Shown here piece after piece: positions 36,647 through 45,176 of a DNA stretch of 62,242 nt (the first letter of the stretch is position 1; each line of letters opens with the position of its first letter). This DNA comes from Desulfococcaceae bacterium HSG9 (GTDB taxonomy: Bacteria > Desulfobacterota > Desulfobacteria > Desulfobacterales > JAUCGF01). The notes below the pieces were generated by a model. That model was not told the origin of the DNA, made no database searches, and saw only the letters and a list, made by a program, of their open reading frames with translations. A program made the position numbers and the translations under genes. The stretch is from the NCBI GenBank assembly GCA_030378005.1, contig JAUCGF010000095.1, forward strand, positions 1-62,242. The letters are read 5' to 3'.

Positions 36647-39058
36647 ATGAAGAATACCCGCAAGCATCATCTGTTTGTAATTTTTGGAATATCAGCCATA
36701 GCTCTGGCTTGGATTATCTTTGGTCAACAGTTGCCCGATCCGTTGTTTAAAGCGCCCTTTTCCACTGTTCTGTCAGACCGTAACGGTGAGCTGCTCGGTG
36801 CCGCCATCGCCAAAGATGAACAGTGGCGTTTTCCGCCGCCTGATAACCCGGATCGTAATGGGTTGGCGCCTAAATTTGTCAAAGCCCTGCTCTGTTTTGA
36901 AGACCGCCGTTTTTACAGCCATGTAGGCATCGACCCCTGGGCGGTTATGCGTGCGTTTTGGCTGAATATGCGGGAACGTCGGATAGTCAGCGGGGCCAGC
37001 ACGCTTACGATGCAAGTCATTCGGCTGGCGCGTAAAGGAAAGCCGCGCACGATTTCCGAAAAAATGATCGAGATGGTTTGGGCGTTGCGGCTGGAAGTCA
37101 CCCAAACCAAAGATCAGATTCTCATGCTGTATGCCGCTCATGCGCCTTTCGGCGGTAATGTGGTGGGCGTATGGGCAGCTTCGTGGCGCTATTTCGGAAG
37201 GCGTCCGCAACAATTATCCTGGGCCGAAGCCGCAATGCTGGCGGTGCTTCCCAATAATCCGGCTTTGGTTCATCCCGGACGTAACCGCGCCCATCTGAAA
37301 CGCAAACGAGATCGTCTGCTGGCACGTATGCGTCAACTGGGCCTGATTGACGCTTTATCCTGCCGACTGGCCCAGGCCGAGCCGCTGCCGTCCAAGCCGC
37401 ACCCGCTTCCCCGTGCGGCACCGCATTTGCTGGCCAGATTGCAAGCCGCCGGCCATAAACGTTCAACATCCCGCTTTCAAACCACATTGGATAAAACAAT
37501 CCAGCAGAGCGCCGATGCGATCATCCGTCGCCATAGCGCACGTTTGGCGACCAACGGTATTCACAATGCCGCCGCTTTGATTCTAAATGTGAAAACCGGC
37601 GCTGTTTCAGCTTACATCGGCAATGTCGCCAAGCTCAATCCGGCCCGCCATGCCAATTATGTGGATATTATCACGGCTCCGCGCAGCACCGGCAGCATTT
37701 TAAAGCCATTTTTATACGCCGGTATGCTTCACAGCGGGGAACTGCTTCCCAGACAACTGGTCCCGGACATCCCCACACGTATCGGCGGATTTGCACCTGA
37801 AAATTATGAACGCGACTATTTGGGAGCGACGCCGGCCTATAATGCATTGGCGCGTTCATTGAATATTCCGGCTGTGCGTTTGCTGGCCGATTACGGCGTG
37901 GATCGGTTTTATGCGTTGTTGGTGCGAATGGGAATGACGACGTTGCGCTATCCGGCCAAACACTACGGATTGTCCTTAATTTTAGGCGGGGCCGAAGGCT
38001 CGCTTTGGGATATCACCGCCATGTATGCCGGATTGGCGCGTGGAGCTTCACAATCTGTTCGACCTCATTTAAAGCGGCCACAATTTTTTTCCCCTCATTA
38101 TTTAACACCGGTCAAAAATTTGCCGGAGGTTGACATTTCCGATCAACGCTACGATGCCACACCTTTGGGCACCGCCGCTTGCTGGCTGACCCTGGAAGCG
38201 CTGTTAGAAGTGGTGCGTCCCGGTGCGGACAGTGCTTGGCGTGACTTTGCATCACAGCGTAAAATTGCATGGAAAACCGGCACCAGTTACGGTATGCGCG
38301 ACGGCTGGGCCGTTGGCGTGACACCCAATTACGCGGCAGGCGTCTGGGTCGGCAATGCAGACGGCGAAGGAAGACCCGACCTGACCGGCATTGCGACAGC
38401 AGCGCCCATTTTGTTCGAGCTTTTCGGTTTATTGGATGAAAGCGCGTGGTTCAAACGTCCTTTGTACGCTCTATCTCAAGTTAAAATATGCGCGTACAGC
38501 GGGTATCGCGCCGGGCCGAACTGCGCATTCACCCAAGCGATGTTGATTCCCCATGCCGGATTGAGATCGGCGCAATGTCCTTTTTGCCGGATTATCTGTT
38601 GTGATTCGCAGCGTAAATGGCGATTGCACACCCAATGCGCATCTGTTGCGCAGATAGAGCCGGTGAAATGGTTTGTTTTGCCGCCGGCCATGGAATGGTA
38701 TTATAAGCGCAGGCATTCCGGTTACCGGACGTTGCCGCCTTTTCGCAATGACTGCCTGGAACAATCGGCACAAGACGGCCTGCCATCGCTGTCTTTGATC
38801 TATCCGGAAAAAAGAGGGCGCATCTATATCCCGCTGGAACTTGATGGCCGCCGCGGTCGCACAGTTTTCAAAGCCGCCCATCGCAATCCGCTGACAACCA
38901 TATTCTGGCATCTGGATTCCGAATATCTCGGTGCCACGCGTGATCTTCATCAACTTACGCTATCGCCGTCACCGGGTGTGCATACACTGACTTTGGTTGA
39001 CCTGAACGGTGAACAGTTGACGCGTAAGTTTACGGTATTGAACATTAACGCATTTTAA
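36647..39058 (+). CDS. pbpC: Penicillin-binding protein 1C
   Basis: This 803-residue bifunctional class A PBP builds and cross-links peptidoglycan. A single N-terminal anchor lies at residues 9-26. The GT51 glycosyltransferase has catalytic Glu85 in CFEDRRFYSHVGID, plus GASTLTMQVIRLA. The transpeptidase has the SxxK serine at Ser350 (STGSILKPFLYAG), the SxN motif in RSLNIPAV and KTGTS (WKTGTSYGMRDGW). A BiPBP_C beta domain (residues 720-803) closes the protein, as in E. coli PbpC. PbpC often sits next to an alpha-2-macroglobulin gene (yfhM), which is absent here. The 253-base spacer upstream contains only a short uninformative coding-like stretch and no promoter I can place. Confidence 0.93.
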   Translation: MKNTRKHHLFVIFGISAIALAWIIFGQQLPDPLFKAPFSTVLSDRNGELLGAAIAKDEQWRFPPPDNPDRNGLAPKFVKALLCFEDRRFYSHVGIDPWAVMRAFWLNMRERRIVSGASTLTMQVIRLARKGKPRTISEKMIEMVWALRLEVTQTKDQILMLYAAHAPFGGNVVGVWAASWRYFGRRPQQLSWAEAAMLAVLPNNPALVHPGRNRAHLKRKRDRLLARMRQLGLIDALSCRLAQAEPLPSKPHPLPRAAPHLLARLQAAGHKRSTSRFQTTLDKTIQQSADAIIRRHSARLATNGIHNAAALILNVKTGAVSAYIGNVAKLNPARHANYVDIITAPRSTGSILKPFLYAGMLHSGELLPRQLVPDIPTRIGGFAPENYERDYLGATPAYNALARSLNIPAVRLLADYGVDRFYALLVRMGMTTLRYPAKHYGLSLILGGAEGSLWDITAMYAGLARGASQSVRPHLKRPQFFSPHYLTPVKNLPEVDISDQRYDATPLGTAACWLTLEALLEVVRPGADSAWRDFASQRKIAWKTGTSYGMRDGWAVGVTPNYAAGVWVGNADGEGRPDLTGIATAAPILFELFGLLDESAWFKRPLYALSQVKICAYSGYRAGPNCAFTQAMLIPHAGLRSAQCPFCRIICCDSQRKWRLHTQCASVAQIEPVKWFVLPPAMEWYYKRRHSGYRTLPPFRNDCLEQSAQDGLPSLSLIYPEKRGRIYIPLELDGRRGRTVFKAAHRNPLTTIFWHLDSEYLGATRDLHQLTLSPSPGVHTLTLVDLNGEQLTRKFTVLNINAF

Positions 39059-39130
39059 CGATTTTATCGTCCCAATTGTTGGTAGTTCCTACAAAACAGT
39101 GCAGGGGAAATAAAAGCCGCTATTGACAGT

Positions 39131-39262
39131 GCAAAAATTAAGCGCAGCGATTTTCAGCATCCGACACCACCCGGAGGCTTGCTGATTAAGGGGCCGGCAA
39201 AAAACCGCTGCGCTTAATTTTTGTGCTCCATGCCGTATTTTCAGGCATTTTCTATCTACTGA
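39131..39262. repeat. Long-hairpin repeat ending in TCAGTAGAT terminus, copy 1
   Basis: GCAAAAATTAAGCGCAGCG (39131-39149) pairs with its complement at 39206-39226. It is followed by a conserved tail CGTATTTTCAGGCATTTTC and the terminus TTTCTATCTACTGA (39249-39262). The same hairpin and tail occur at 58510-58634. The rest of the 39059-39524 spacer is AT-rich with no gene. Confidence 0.7.
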
Positions 39263-39524
39263 TTATGATAAGGACGTTGGCAACTACTTTTCATGCAATT
39301 ACCCTAATTAATAAAACTTGCATTTTTATAGGATGACGTATAAAAGTCATATAAGTTGTCCCATAAGAGAAAGGCATTTTATTTTATAACAATTCGAAAT
39401 AATATAAAAATAATATGTTAAGCCTAAAATATGCCGAAATTGATATGTGATATAACCTATTGAATTCATAAATTTAAATATACATTTTTTTAACACCCTT
39501 ATAAGGACTGTCGTCTTCTTTAAT

Positions 39525-40442
39525 ATGCTAAGATTTATTGCCGTTGGCATAGGATTGGCCTTGCTTATCAGTTGTCAGGCTAATCGCGCTATTATTATTA
39601 ACAACAATGAATTATCCCGTCATGTCGTTGCCGGTGAACCTCCCCAATCAATAGCGGTGCTTCCGTTTAAAAACAACACAGATACAGAAGGAATCGCCGA
39701 ATTGGCGCGAAACGGTATTTACGGCCATTTGAGTGTACTTCCTTATCGAGACGTTGAAATCAGCATAGTTGATCGGCGTTTGCGGAAACATAAAATATCA
39801 GATATAGAAACGTTGCGGCAAACACCTATTCAAAAACTCGGGCGCATACTGGGATGTGACGCCATTCTTTTTGGTCAAGTCAACAATTTTCAACGTATTT
39901 TTGCCGGCATTTATTCCCAAATGACCGTGTCCGCATCTATTCAAATCTGGGATACCCGAAGCGCCAAGAAAATTTGGAGTGACCAGCATATCGCCCGCAT
40001 TCATGAAGGCGGCGTTCCCCTGAATATTCTTCTGTTACCGCTTGTGTCGCTGCGCACCGGTTGGAATATGCGCGAAGAGGTCAAAATACAGGTGATTGAC
40101 GAATTAACCCAGCATCTTGCTAACGCTATTCCGTCACCCCAGACAATTCATGATGCCACCTATCAATATGAACTGCAACTCGGCGCTTTTCTTCAAGAAA
40201 AACGGGCGCAATCTTTTGTGCAACAAATAAAAGACAAAGGTTACCAGCCTTTTATCCGTAATAATCGGGATGATCGGGGCTTATGGTATCGCGTTCTGAT
40301 TGGCCCCTATTATGACCGCGATAAAGTTATGCAATTACGCCACAAAATCAAAAAAAATATTGGTGTGGATTCCTTTGTGTGCAATGTTGTTCTTAAATCC
40401 CGTAATACTCAGGGAGTTTCCCCCAATAATCTACCTGACTGA
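39525..40442 (+). CDS. Outer-membrane lipoprotein with GNA1162-like and SPOR domains
   Basis: The 305-residue protein has a lipoprotein signal (GLALLISCQ, lipobox LISC with Cys17; Gln at +2 favours the outer membrane). Residues 35-205 resemble the DUF799/GNA1162 fold, the periplasmic alpha/beta domain also found in CsgG-like and LPP20 proteins (SIAVLPFKNNTDTEGIAEL, GCDAILFGQVNNF). Residues 225-295 form a SPOR domain (YELQLGAFLQEKRAQSFVQQI, WYRVLIGPYYDRDKVMQLRH), which binds denuded peptidoglycan at division sites. It lies downstream of pbpC on the same strand but behind a 466-base spacer with a repeat element, so a shared transcript is doubtful. Exact role unknown. Confidence 0.75.
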   Translation: MLRFIAVGIGLALLISCQANRAIIINNNELSRHVVAGEPPQSIAVLPFKNNTDTEGIAELARNGIYGHLSVLPYRDVEISIVDRRLRKHKISDIETLRQTPIQKLGRILGCDAILFGQVNNFQRIFAGIYSQMTVSASIQIWDTRSAKKIWSDQHIARIHEGGVPLNILLLPLVSLRTGWNMREEVKIQVIDELTQHLANAIPSPQTIHDATYQYELQLGAFLQEKRAQSFVQQIKDKGYQPFIRNNRDDRGLWYRVLIGPYYDRDKVMQLRHKIKKNIGVDSFVCNVVLKSRNTQGVSPNNLPD

Positions 40443-40454
40443 CAAGTGAGTTAC

Positions 40455-41774
40455 TCACCGTTCCTGAAAAGAAGTGTCTAAGGTGTTCAGAAAAGGGTCT
40501 AACAAATATTTCCACACCGTGCGTTGTCCCGTGTGAATTGAGGCAATTACCATAACACCGGGATACAATTTATAGCGAAGATTATCCTGCTCAAAATAAT
40601 CTTTTTCCGTTTCAATGCGCACTGTGTAAAAAGCGGAGCCTTGCTGGGTTGCAAATGCATCAGGGCTTACATGCACCACTTTTCCTTCGAGCTTGCCGAA
40701 ACGTCGGGCGTCCTGAGATGCCAATTTAACAATGGCGCGCTGCCCGGTTTGCACAAACCCCACATCCCGTGTAGGAAGATGCGCTTCCACGATCAAACGG
40801 TCCGCGGCCGGTACAATATCCATAATGGTCATTCCGGGTTGCACCACGCCGCCTCGCGTAACAATGTGGAGTGCTTTGACCACACCGGCCACCGGAGAAC
40901 GAATCACGGTGCGGCTCAGACTGTCCGAAAATTTGAGCACGCGCTGCGATACTTCATTCAGTTCTTGCCGGGTGGCTTTTAGTTCACGCGTAGCCATTTC
41001 ACGAAACATATTTTTAATGTTTTTTAATGTTCCTTCCGCCTCACGCAGAGCCGAACGGGAGCGTTTAAGCGCGATAGCGTCTTCTTCGCTGCGACTACGT
41101 AACTTGGAACCTTCCCGCAACAAACTGAGATGTTTGTATTGTGTGGTTAATTCACTTTTCAGCAAATCTTCACTGATAGCGATTTGCTTTTCGAGCAGGC
41201 GCAGGGCTTTTTTGGTATTTTTTAAGCGCGCCTGAATTTCGCTGATATCCTGAGTGCGCTGTCTGATTTTTTCTTTCTGACCAGCCAGTTCACCCAAATA
41301 GCGTTTACGTCGCACTTTAAATATTTCACGCGCCTGCTTCACTAATCGGCTGTGATTTTTAGTTAAGGCTTCGGGAAATTGGATTTTATCTTTTACAGCG
41401 GCTTCGGCCAGCAGTCTGGCGACATCGACTTGCAGCGCATTGATACGAATCTGCAACTCTTCCACATTGGCACCGCTGGCCGTTTTTTCCAAAATCACGA
41501 GCGCCTGTTCCACTTTGACATGGTCGCCTTCATGCACCAAAATTTCTTTTACAATACCGCCTTCGAGATGTTGCACGCTTTTAACTTTTGAACTGGGTGC
41601 CACGCGCCCATCGGCTACACTGACAATATCCAGCTCGCTGTAATAAGCCCACACACCGAATGCGCTGCACAACGTGATACACAACAAAAGAAAAAGATGC
41701 ACACCTGCACCGACTGACGGTTTCGTTTTTGGGATTGAGTTTCCCTGATTTATATATTTTTCGATTTTACACAC
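40455..41774 (-). CDS. HlyD-type secretion adaptor (membrane fusion protein), 5' end altered
   Basis: The 439-residue protein is a periplasmic adaptor of type I secretion systems. A single helix (HLFLLLCITLCSAFGVWAYY) is followed by the lipoyl half-motif VQHLEGGIVKEILVHEGDHV, a long coiled coil (residues 85-270), the second lipoyl half (SPVAGVVKALHIVTRGGVVQPG) and the HlyD C-terminal beta-barrel. The nominal start is GTG 41774. However, the same frame stays open and coding-like for 20 more codons upstream (GESLYSKFQPIQETFDEV) until it runs into a dispersed repeat at 41822-41860. The native N-terminus was therefore probably cut by the repeat, or translation starts at a rare codon such as ATT. 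No ABC exporter or TolC gene is in the window, so the adaptor is an orphan here. Confidence 0.8.
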   Translation of the reverse strand: MCKIEKYINQGNSIPKTKPSVGAGVHLFLLLCITLCSAFGVWAYYSELDIVSVADGRVAPSSKVKSVQHLEGGIVKEILVHEGDHVKVEQALVILEKTASGANVEELQIRINALQVDVARLLAEAAVKDKIQFPEALTKNHSRLVKQAREIFKVRRKRYLGELAGQKEKIRQRTQDISEIQARLKNTKKALRLLEKQIAISEDLLKSELTTQYKHLSLLREGSKLRSRSEEDAIALKRSRSALREAEGTLKNIKNMFREMATRELKATRQELNEVSQRVLKFSDSLSRTVIRSPVAGVVKALHIVTRGGVVQPGMTIMDIVPAADRLIVEAHLPTRDVGFVQTGQRAIVKLASQDARRFGKLEGKVVHVSPDAFATQQGSAFYTVRIETEKDYFEQDNLRYKLYPGVMVIASIHTGQRTVWKYLLDPFLNTLDTSFQER

Positions 41775-41821
41775 CTCATCAAAAGTTTCTTGGATCGGTT
41801 GGAATTTGGAATAAAGGCTTT

Positions 41822-41860
41822 CCCCAAAAATAAACTACATGTTCCTTTTCGATCTACTGA
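41822..41860. repeat. Compact repeat: AATAAACTAC motif plus TCAGTAGATCGAAAA terminus
   Basis: CCCCAAAAATAAACTAC (41822-41838) is a variant of the CCCAATAAATAA motif. It is followed by TTTTCGATCTACTGA (41846-41860), the terminus found at 51161, 51233, 57003, 57221 and 58491. The TAG stop of the DUF502 gene (41854-41856, minus strand) lies inside this terminus. Confidence 0.65.
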
Positions 41861-42477
41861 TTGTGACTTCCTTTACCGTTAACAATTTCTGCTGATCCGG
41901 CACCACAACTTAATATTGATTTAATAGCACGGTCAGGGGTGACATTTGATCGTATCACCTGATCTTCAGTTAAATGATAAACCATTCCGGAAGTTGGATT
42001 CGGTCCGGTCGGCACGAATACGGTGACAAGTTTTTGCCCCGTAGAATCAACCATGTATTCGTCTGTGATAAATCCGGTTTGCAGTGTTGAATTTTTGAAC
42101 GGTCTTACAATCGCCACATCTCCCATGGTTGATTTTTCGTTACCGATAAATTGAGTGATCGTATCTTTTATAATACTGTAACCCGGTAAAATACTTAATT
42201 TTTTGTCAAGAAACTTCCACAAAATTTTTCCGTAATGTGTTTTAACGAATGCTCCGATAAAGAAACAGGAAACAATTATAACCGTCAACACAATCAGATC
42301 ACCGAGCAACTCATGTTTGATCGGAAGAACAGATAAAACCAGATTTGTCAATGGCTGTATCAATCGAGTCACTTTAACAAACAGCCATTGGAACATAAAT
42401 AAAATAATCGTGACAGGCAGAATGACAAGCAATCCACCAAGCAATGATGTTTTTACAAATGAAATAAGCTTATTCAA
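41854..42477 (-). CDS. DUF502 family inner-membrane protein
   Basis: The 207-residue protein belongs to DUF502. It has two N-terminal helices (SLLGGLLVILPVTIILFMFQW; LLGDLIVLTVIIVSCFFIGAF) followed by a soluble domain with LPGYSIIKDTITQFIG, VAIVRPFKNSTLQTGFITDE and the family signature VFVPTGPNPTSG. The start is placed at TTG 42477 because GGGAGG lies exactly five bases upstream and just beyond the stop codon of the preceding gene; the longer open frame would overlap that gene. The stop codon TAG falls within a dispersed repeat terminus, so the last residues may not be ancestral. DUF502 proteins have no established function. It is translationally close to the BKACE gene upstream. Confidence 0.82.
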   Translation of the reverse strand: MNKLISFVKTSLLGGLLVILPVTIILFMFQWLFVKVTRLIQPLTNLVLSVLPIKHELLGDLIVLTVIIVSCFFIGAFVKTHYGKILWKFLDKKLSILPGYSIIKDTITQFIGNEKSTMGDVAIVRPFKNSTLQTGFITDEYMVDSTGQKLVTVFVPTGPNPTSGMVYHLTEDQVIRSNVTPDRAIKSILSCGAGSAEIVNGKGSHNQ

Positions 42478-42479
42478 TT

Positions 42480-43325
42480 TTACCTCCCTGTGGATAATTC
42501 CGCTTTTAAGCCAAGAATGGAACGAGCCTCTTGGCAAGTGGCTATTTCCCGTTGCAGTATGCGTGCCAATTCAACAGTGCGCTCCACAAACTGGGCGTTG
42601 GTTTTTGCTTTTACACCTCTGCTGAGATAAAGGTTATCCTCGAACCCTACCCGGACATGTCCTCCCAAAAGCATGGCATGGGTGGTTATGGGCAACTGAT
42701 TTTTTCCTGTGCCCAGGACGGACCATTGACAGCCTTGAGGCAGCCGGGCCTTAAAAGCCAGAAGGGTGTCAAGGTCGGCATCCGCGCCCCAGTTAATTCC
42801 CAGGCAAATCTGAAAGTAAGGAGGATCGTCAACCAGACCGGATTTCATCAGGTCTGCGGCCTGCCGAATATGTCCCAATTCAAAAACTTCCATTTCCGGT
42901 TTGACGCCGGCGTCTCGCATACGGGCAGCCGCATCCTGAACCCATTCGGGTGGATTGATGAACACTCTTCCCCGAAAATTCAGGCTGCCTACGTCGAGCG
43001 AACACAGGTCCGGCTTCAGCGTCAATGGCATTAACCTCGCTCCGTTTATATTATCAGCTTGGATATTGAAACCGCTGGTAGTCAAATTGACAAGCATATC
43101 ACTGGCGTCCCTGATACGTTCTGACACTTCAGTGAAAAGCTCTTGCTTAAAAGCCGGTTCACCGGTTAACGGGTCTCTGACGTGTATATGCGCCACGGTC
43201 GCCCCGGCCCGCCAACAGCGCAAGGCTTCTTCCGCTATTTCCGACGGAGTGTAAGGAACATTAGGATTCTGCTGCCGGGTTGGCACAGAACCGCACACAG
43301 CCGCTGTTATAATAAGCTTTTCCAA
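42480..43325 (-). CDS. BKACE beta-keto acid cleavage enzyme (DUF849)
   Basis: The 281-residue TIM-barrel enzyme is of the beta-keto acid cleavage family, whose founder is 3-keto-5-aminohexanoate cleavage enzyme (Kce) of lysine fermentation. Family members condense a beta-keto acid with acetyl-CoA to give acetoacetate and a new acyl-CoA. Visible motifs are ITAAVCGSVPTR, the metal ligands in VAHIHVRDPLTGEP, LVNLTTSGFN, KPDLCSLDVGSLNF, MEVFELGHI and the C-terminal GGHVRVGFEDNLYL. The substrate cannot be assigned: there is no neighbouring lysine-fermentation gene, and the residues that decide specificity are not obvious. It is followed by the DUF502 gene, which starts two bases after its stop codon. 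Confidence 0.9.
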   Translation of the reverse strand: MEKLIITAAVCGSVPTRQQNPNVPYTPSEIAEEALRCWRAGATVAHIHVRDPLTGEPAFKQELFTEVSERIRDASDMLVNLTTSGFNIQADNINGARLMPLTLKPDLCSLDVGSLNFRGRVFINPPEWVQDAAARMRDAGVKPEMEVFELGHIRQAADLMKSGLVDDPPYFQICLGINWGADADLDTLLAFKARLPQGCQWSVLGTGKNQLPITTHAMLLGGHVRVGFEDNLYLSRGVKAKTNAQFVERTVELARILQREIATCQEARSILGLKAELSTGR

Positions 43326-43355
43326 CTTGGTTTCTCCTTTATATTGTTATTGTTG

Positions 43356-43490
43356 GCATCCTTCATAATAGCATCAAAGTAGTTTACATTTTCTATATCG
43401 TCCCTACGGGACTTGTTGTATCAGTAAGCATCTTTCTATAGATATTGTATCCCTAACGGGACAAAATGTAAACCGACGAATGAAGGATGC
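43356..43490. repeat. Palindromic element with GTTTACATTTT arms
   Basis: GCATCCTTCAT (43356-43366) and ATGAAGGATGC (43480-43490) are outer arms. GTTTACATTTT (43382-43392) and AAAATGTAAAC (43463-43473) are inner arms. Inside lie GTCCCTACGGGAC and CCCTAACGGGAC. The element fills the spacer between the BKACE gene and a small membrane-protein gene. Confidence 0.6.
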
Positions 43491-43497
43491 TTTATTG

Positions 43498-43761
43498 TTA
43501 TTTTTCTTTTGCTCTTTGAGAAACCATATACTTGATAAATGAAAACACACCCGAAAATTTGTAACCGCTATCCACGTACTTCTCTATAACATAGAACATG
43601 AAATAATAGGCTCTTGCGGATGCCCAAATGATTAAGACAATTAGAAATCCTGTTCGCCAGGATGGATGTATGCAAAACAAAATGACAGAACAGCATAAGG
43701 CTATCGTTGCAAACAGGAAGCCTTTCAGGTATATAAGGTTTGAATTTTTTAAGTCAGGCAT
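43498..43761 (-). CDS. Small two-helix membrane protein
   Basis: The 87-residue protein is not recognised as a member of a named family. Two hydrophobic helices are visible, at residues about 11-30 (GFLFATIALCCSVILFCIH) and 35-56 (TGFLIVLIIWASARAYYFMF). A polar C-terminal tail (EKYVDSGYKFSGVFSFIKY, then a basic end) follows. The start ATG at 43761 is the only in-frame one near the beginning. It lies between a palindromic element and a transposase remnant and may be a small integral membrane protein of unknown role. Confidence 0.5.
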   Translation of the reverse strand: MPDLKNSNLIYLKGFLFATIALCCSVILFCIHPSWRTGFLIVLIIWASARAYYFMFYVIEKYVDSGYKFSGVFSFIKYMVSQRAKEK

Positions 43762-43884
43762 TTGCTTGCATTCCTAAAAAATAGCAAGGTGCAAATCTGG
43801 TTTCTTAAGCGCATCGCAGCCTTTTCCGACCGGATTGATAAACCAATCCGATTGCTTTATTTCCCTCCCTGTCATAACTGATGC

Positions 43885-44134
43885 AATCCCATTGAACGCT
43901 GTCAGATTATTCTGGAAATTCACTGGAATGGGACAAACTCGGTCAATCCTGAAACCATGTTAGCTTGGGCTCAAAGCATGATCTGGAAAGGCTTGCATCC
44001 TATTATTAAATTGAGTGAAAAAATCTATCTGAAAAGGGGTTTCTTTGACTAAGAAGCAAATGCGGAACATTGAAAAGCGTTTGGAACGAAATCCCCTTTT
44101 ACCTAAATGGGATATCCTTATTCAACCTGCTTGA
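43885..44134 (+). pseudogene. C-terminal remnant of a transposase
   Basis: A reading frame without a start encodes NPIERCQIILEIHWNGT, then NPETMLAWAQSMIWKGLHP. It breaks at an AAAAGGGG run and continues in the next frame with LTKKQMRNIEKRLERNP and LLPKWDILIQ. This looks like the end of an ISAzo13-like transposase (NPIERCW and WKG motifs), with a one-base frameshift. Family assignment is from memory of motifs and is moderately sure. No terminal repeats were identified. Confidence 0.5.
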
Positions 44135-44203
44135 TTTGGTATATTCTTTTCCGGTAATCGCCTAAGTCTTTTCTTGTCTTACTCACTTCCTCAACAGACA
44201 ATG

Positions 44204-45058
44204 CTAAACTGTAAGTTCAGCACTCCTTTTTTGATGAGTATTTGCTTTGATAAAAAATCGGATGTTGTTTTTCGGCAGGAATTTGAAATATTGAATGAAT
44301 GCTGTCCAAAATAACGTGATACCTGACATCTCTAAAAATTCTTCCAATGATTTAGAAAAATGGCGCACGGTATATTCCCGCAATCCATAGCGCTCAAGAA
44401 TCATCGTATGGATATTCCATTTGTGGTATTTATTCAACCCCTCGATAAAATCAAGGCCGACCGCAATGACAAAGCAGGCCATCGCCAGAATAAGTAACAA
44501 TTTAACAGAATTAAGTCTGAATTCACGCCACAGGAAAATAGAAGCGAATAATCCCATGACACCGAAAAAGGGTGCGAACAGAACTTGCCACGGATAGCTG
44601 GGAAAATATTGGAGAAGTTTTGATGGCCAAGAAAGCGGTAGGCCTAAATAGGGTCTGGGTTTAAAAGCGATTTCAAATACTGATCCCAACCTTTCATGCA
44701 GTTCAATGCCGTCATCAACGGCGATATAGGTAAAAAGGCCGGCGATTAAAAACCATCCCCAAACTTTCAATCGGGGTTGATGCGCATGGTTAAGTAAAAA
44801 AAAAAGCAACCATAGCGTCAGCGCAACCATAAATGTCTGGGTTGTGCCAAACCATGAAGCAAATGAATCTTCACGCGCAATGTTGCAGAAACGATGGATA
44901 ATTTTAAATCTTGTTAATTCATAGTAATTGACAAACAGGTCTAACAGCACAAAACCTAATGCCGCGGTGAAGCAAAAAATAAAGATATTGCGGCTTATGC
45001 GGTTAATATTAAGGTCTATATTGATACTGTCTGGGCATTTTTCAGGATGACTTGACAT
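44204..45058 (-). CDS. Hypothetical polytopic membrane protein
   Basis: No family is recognised for this 284-residue protein. About six membrane helices are visible, among them FIFCFTAALGFVLLDLFVNYY, TFMVALTLWLLFFLLNH, VWGWFLIAGLFTYIAVDDGI and LLLILAMACFVIAVGLDFI. Charged motifs inside the membrane region (VDDGIELHERLG, LDFIEGLNKYH) could bind metal or haem. I place the start at ATG 45058 (MSSHPEKCPDS), because the longer open frame begins inside a dispersed hairpin repeat at 45088-45141. The 3' end also lies in a half copy of that repeat (44203-44225), so the last few residues may be repeat-derived. Confidence 0.6.
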   Translation of the reverse strand: MSSHPEKCPDSINIDLNINRISRNIFIFCFTAALGFVLLDLFVNYYELTRFKIIHRFCNIAREDSFASWFGTTQTFMVALTLWLLFFLLNHAHQPRLKVWGWFLIAGLFTYIAVDDGIELHERLGSVFEIAFKPRPYLGLPLSWPSKLLQYFPSYPWQVLFAPFFGVMGLFASIFLWREFRLNSVKLLLILAMACFVIAVGLDFIEGLNKYHKWNIHTMILERYGLREYTVRHFSKSLEEFLEMSGITLFWTAFIQYFKFLPKNNIRFFIKANTHQKRSAELTV

Positions 45059-45087
45059 GATAATTAACCCATAGCGGTCACCTATTC

Positions 45088-45141
45088 GGACTGCTGACTT
45101 CAGTTTGCGCCTCTTACAGCGCACGCTAAAGCCGGCAGTCC
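45088..45141. repeat. GACTTCAGTTTGC hairpin repeat, copy 1
   Basis: GGACTGCTGACTTCAGTTTG (45088-45107) pairs imperfectly with AAAGCCGGCAGTCC-type sequence up to 45141. A longer relative lies at 57531-57592 and a half copy at 44203-44225. It separates two minus-strand genes. Confidence 0.55.
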
Positions 45142-45176
45142 TTTTTGTTCACCCAAGCTATAAAAAACGAAAGCCG

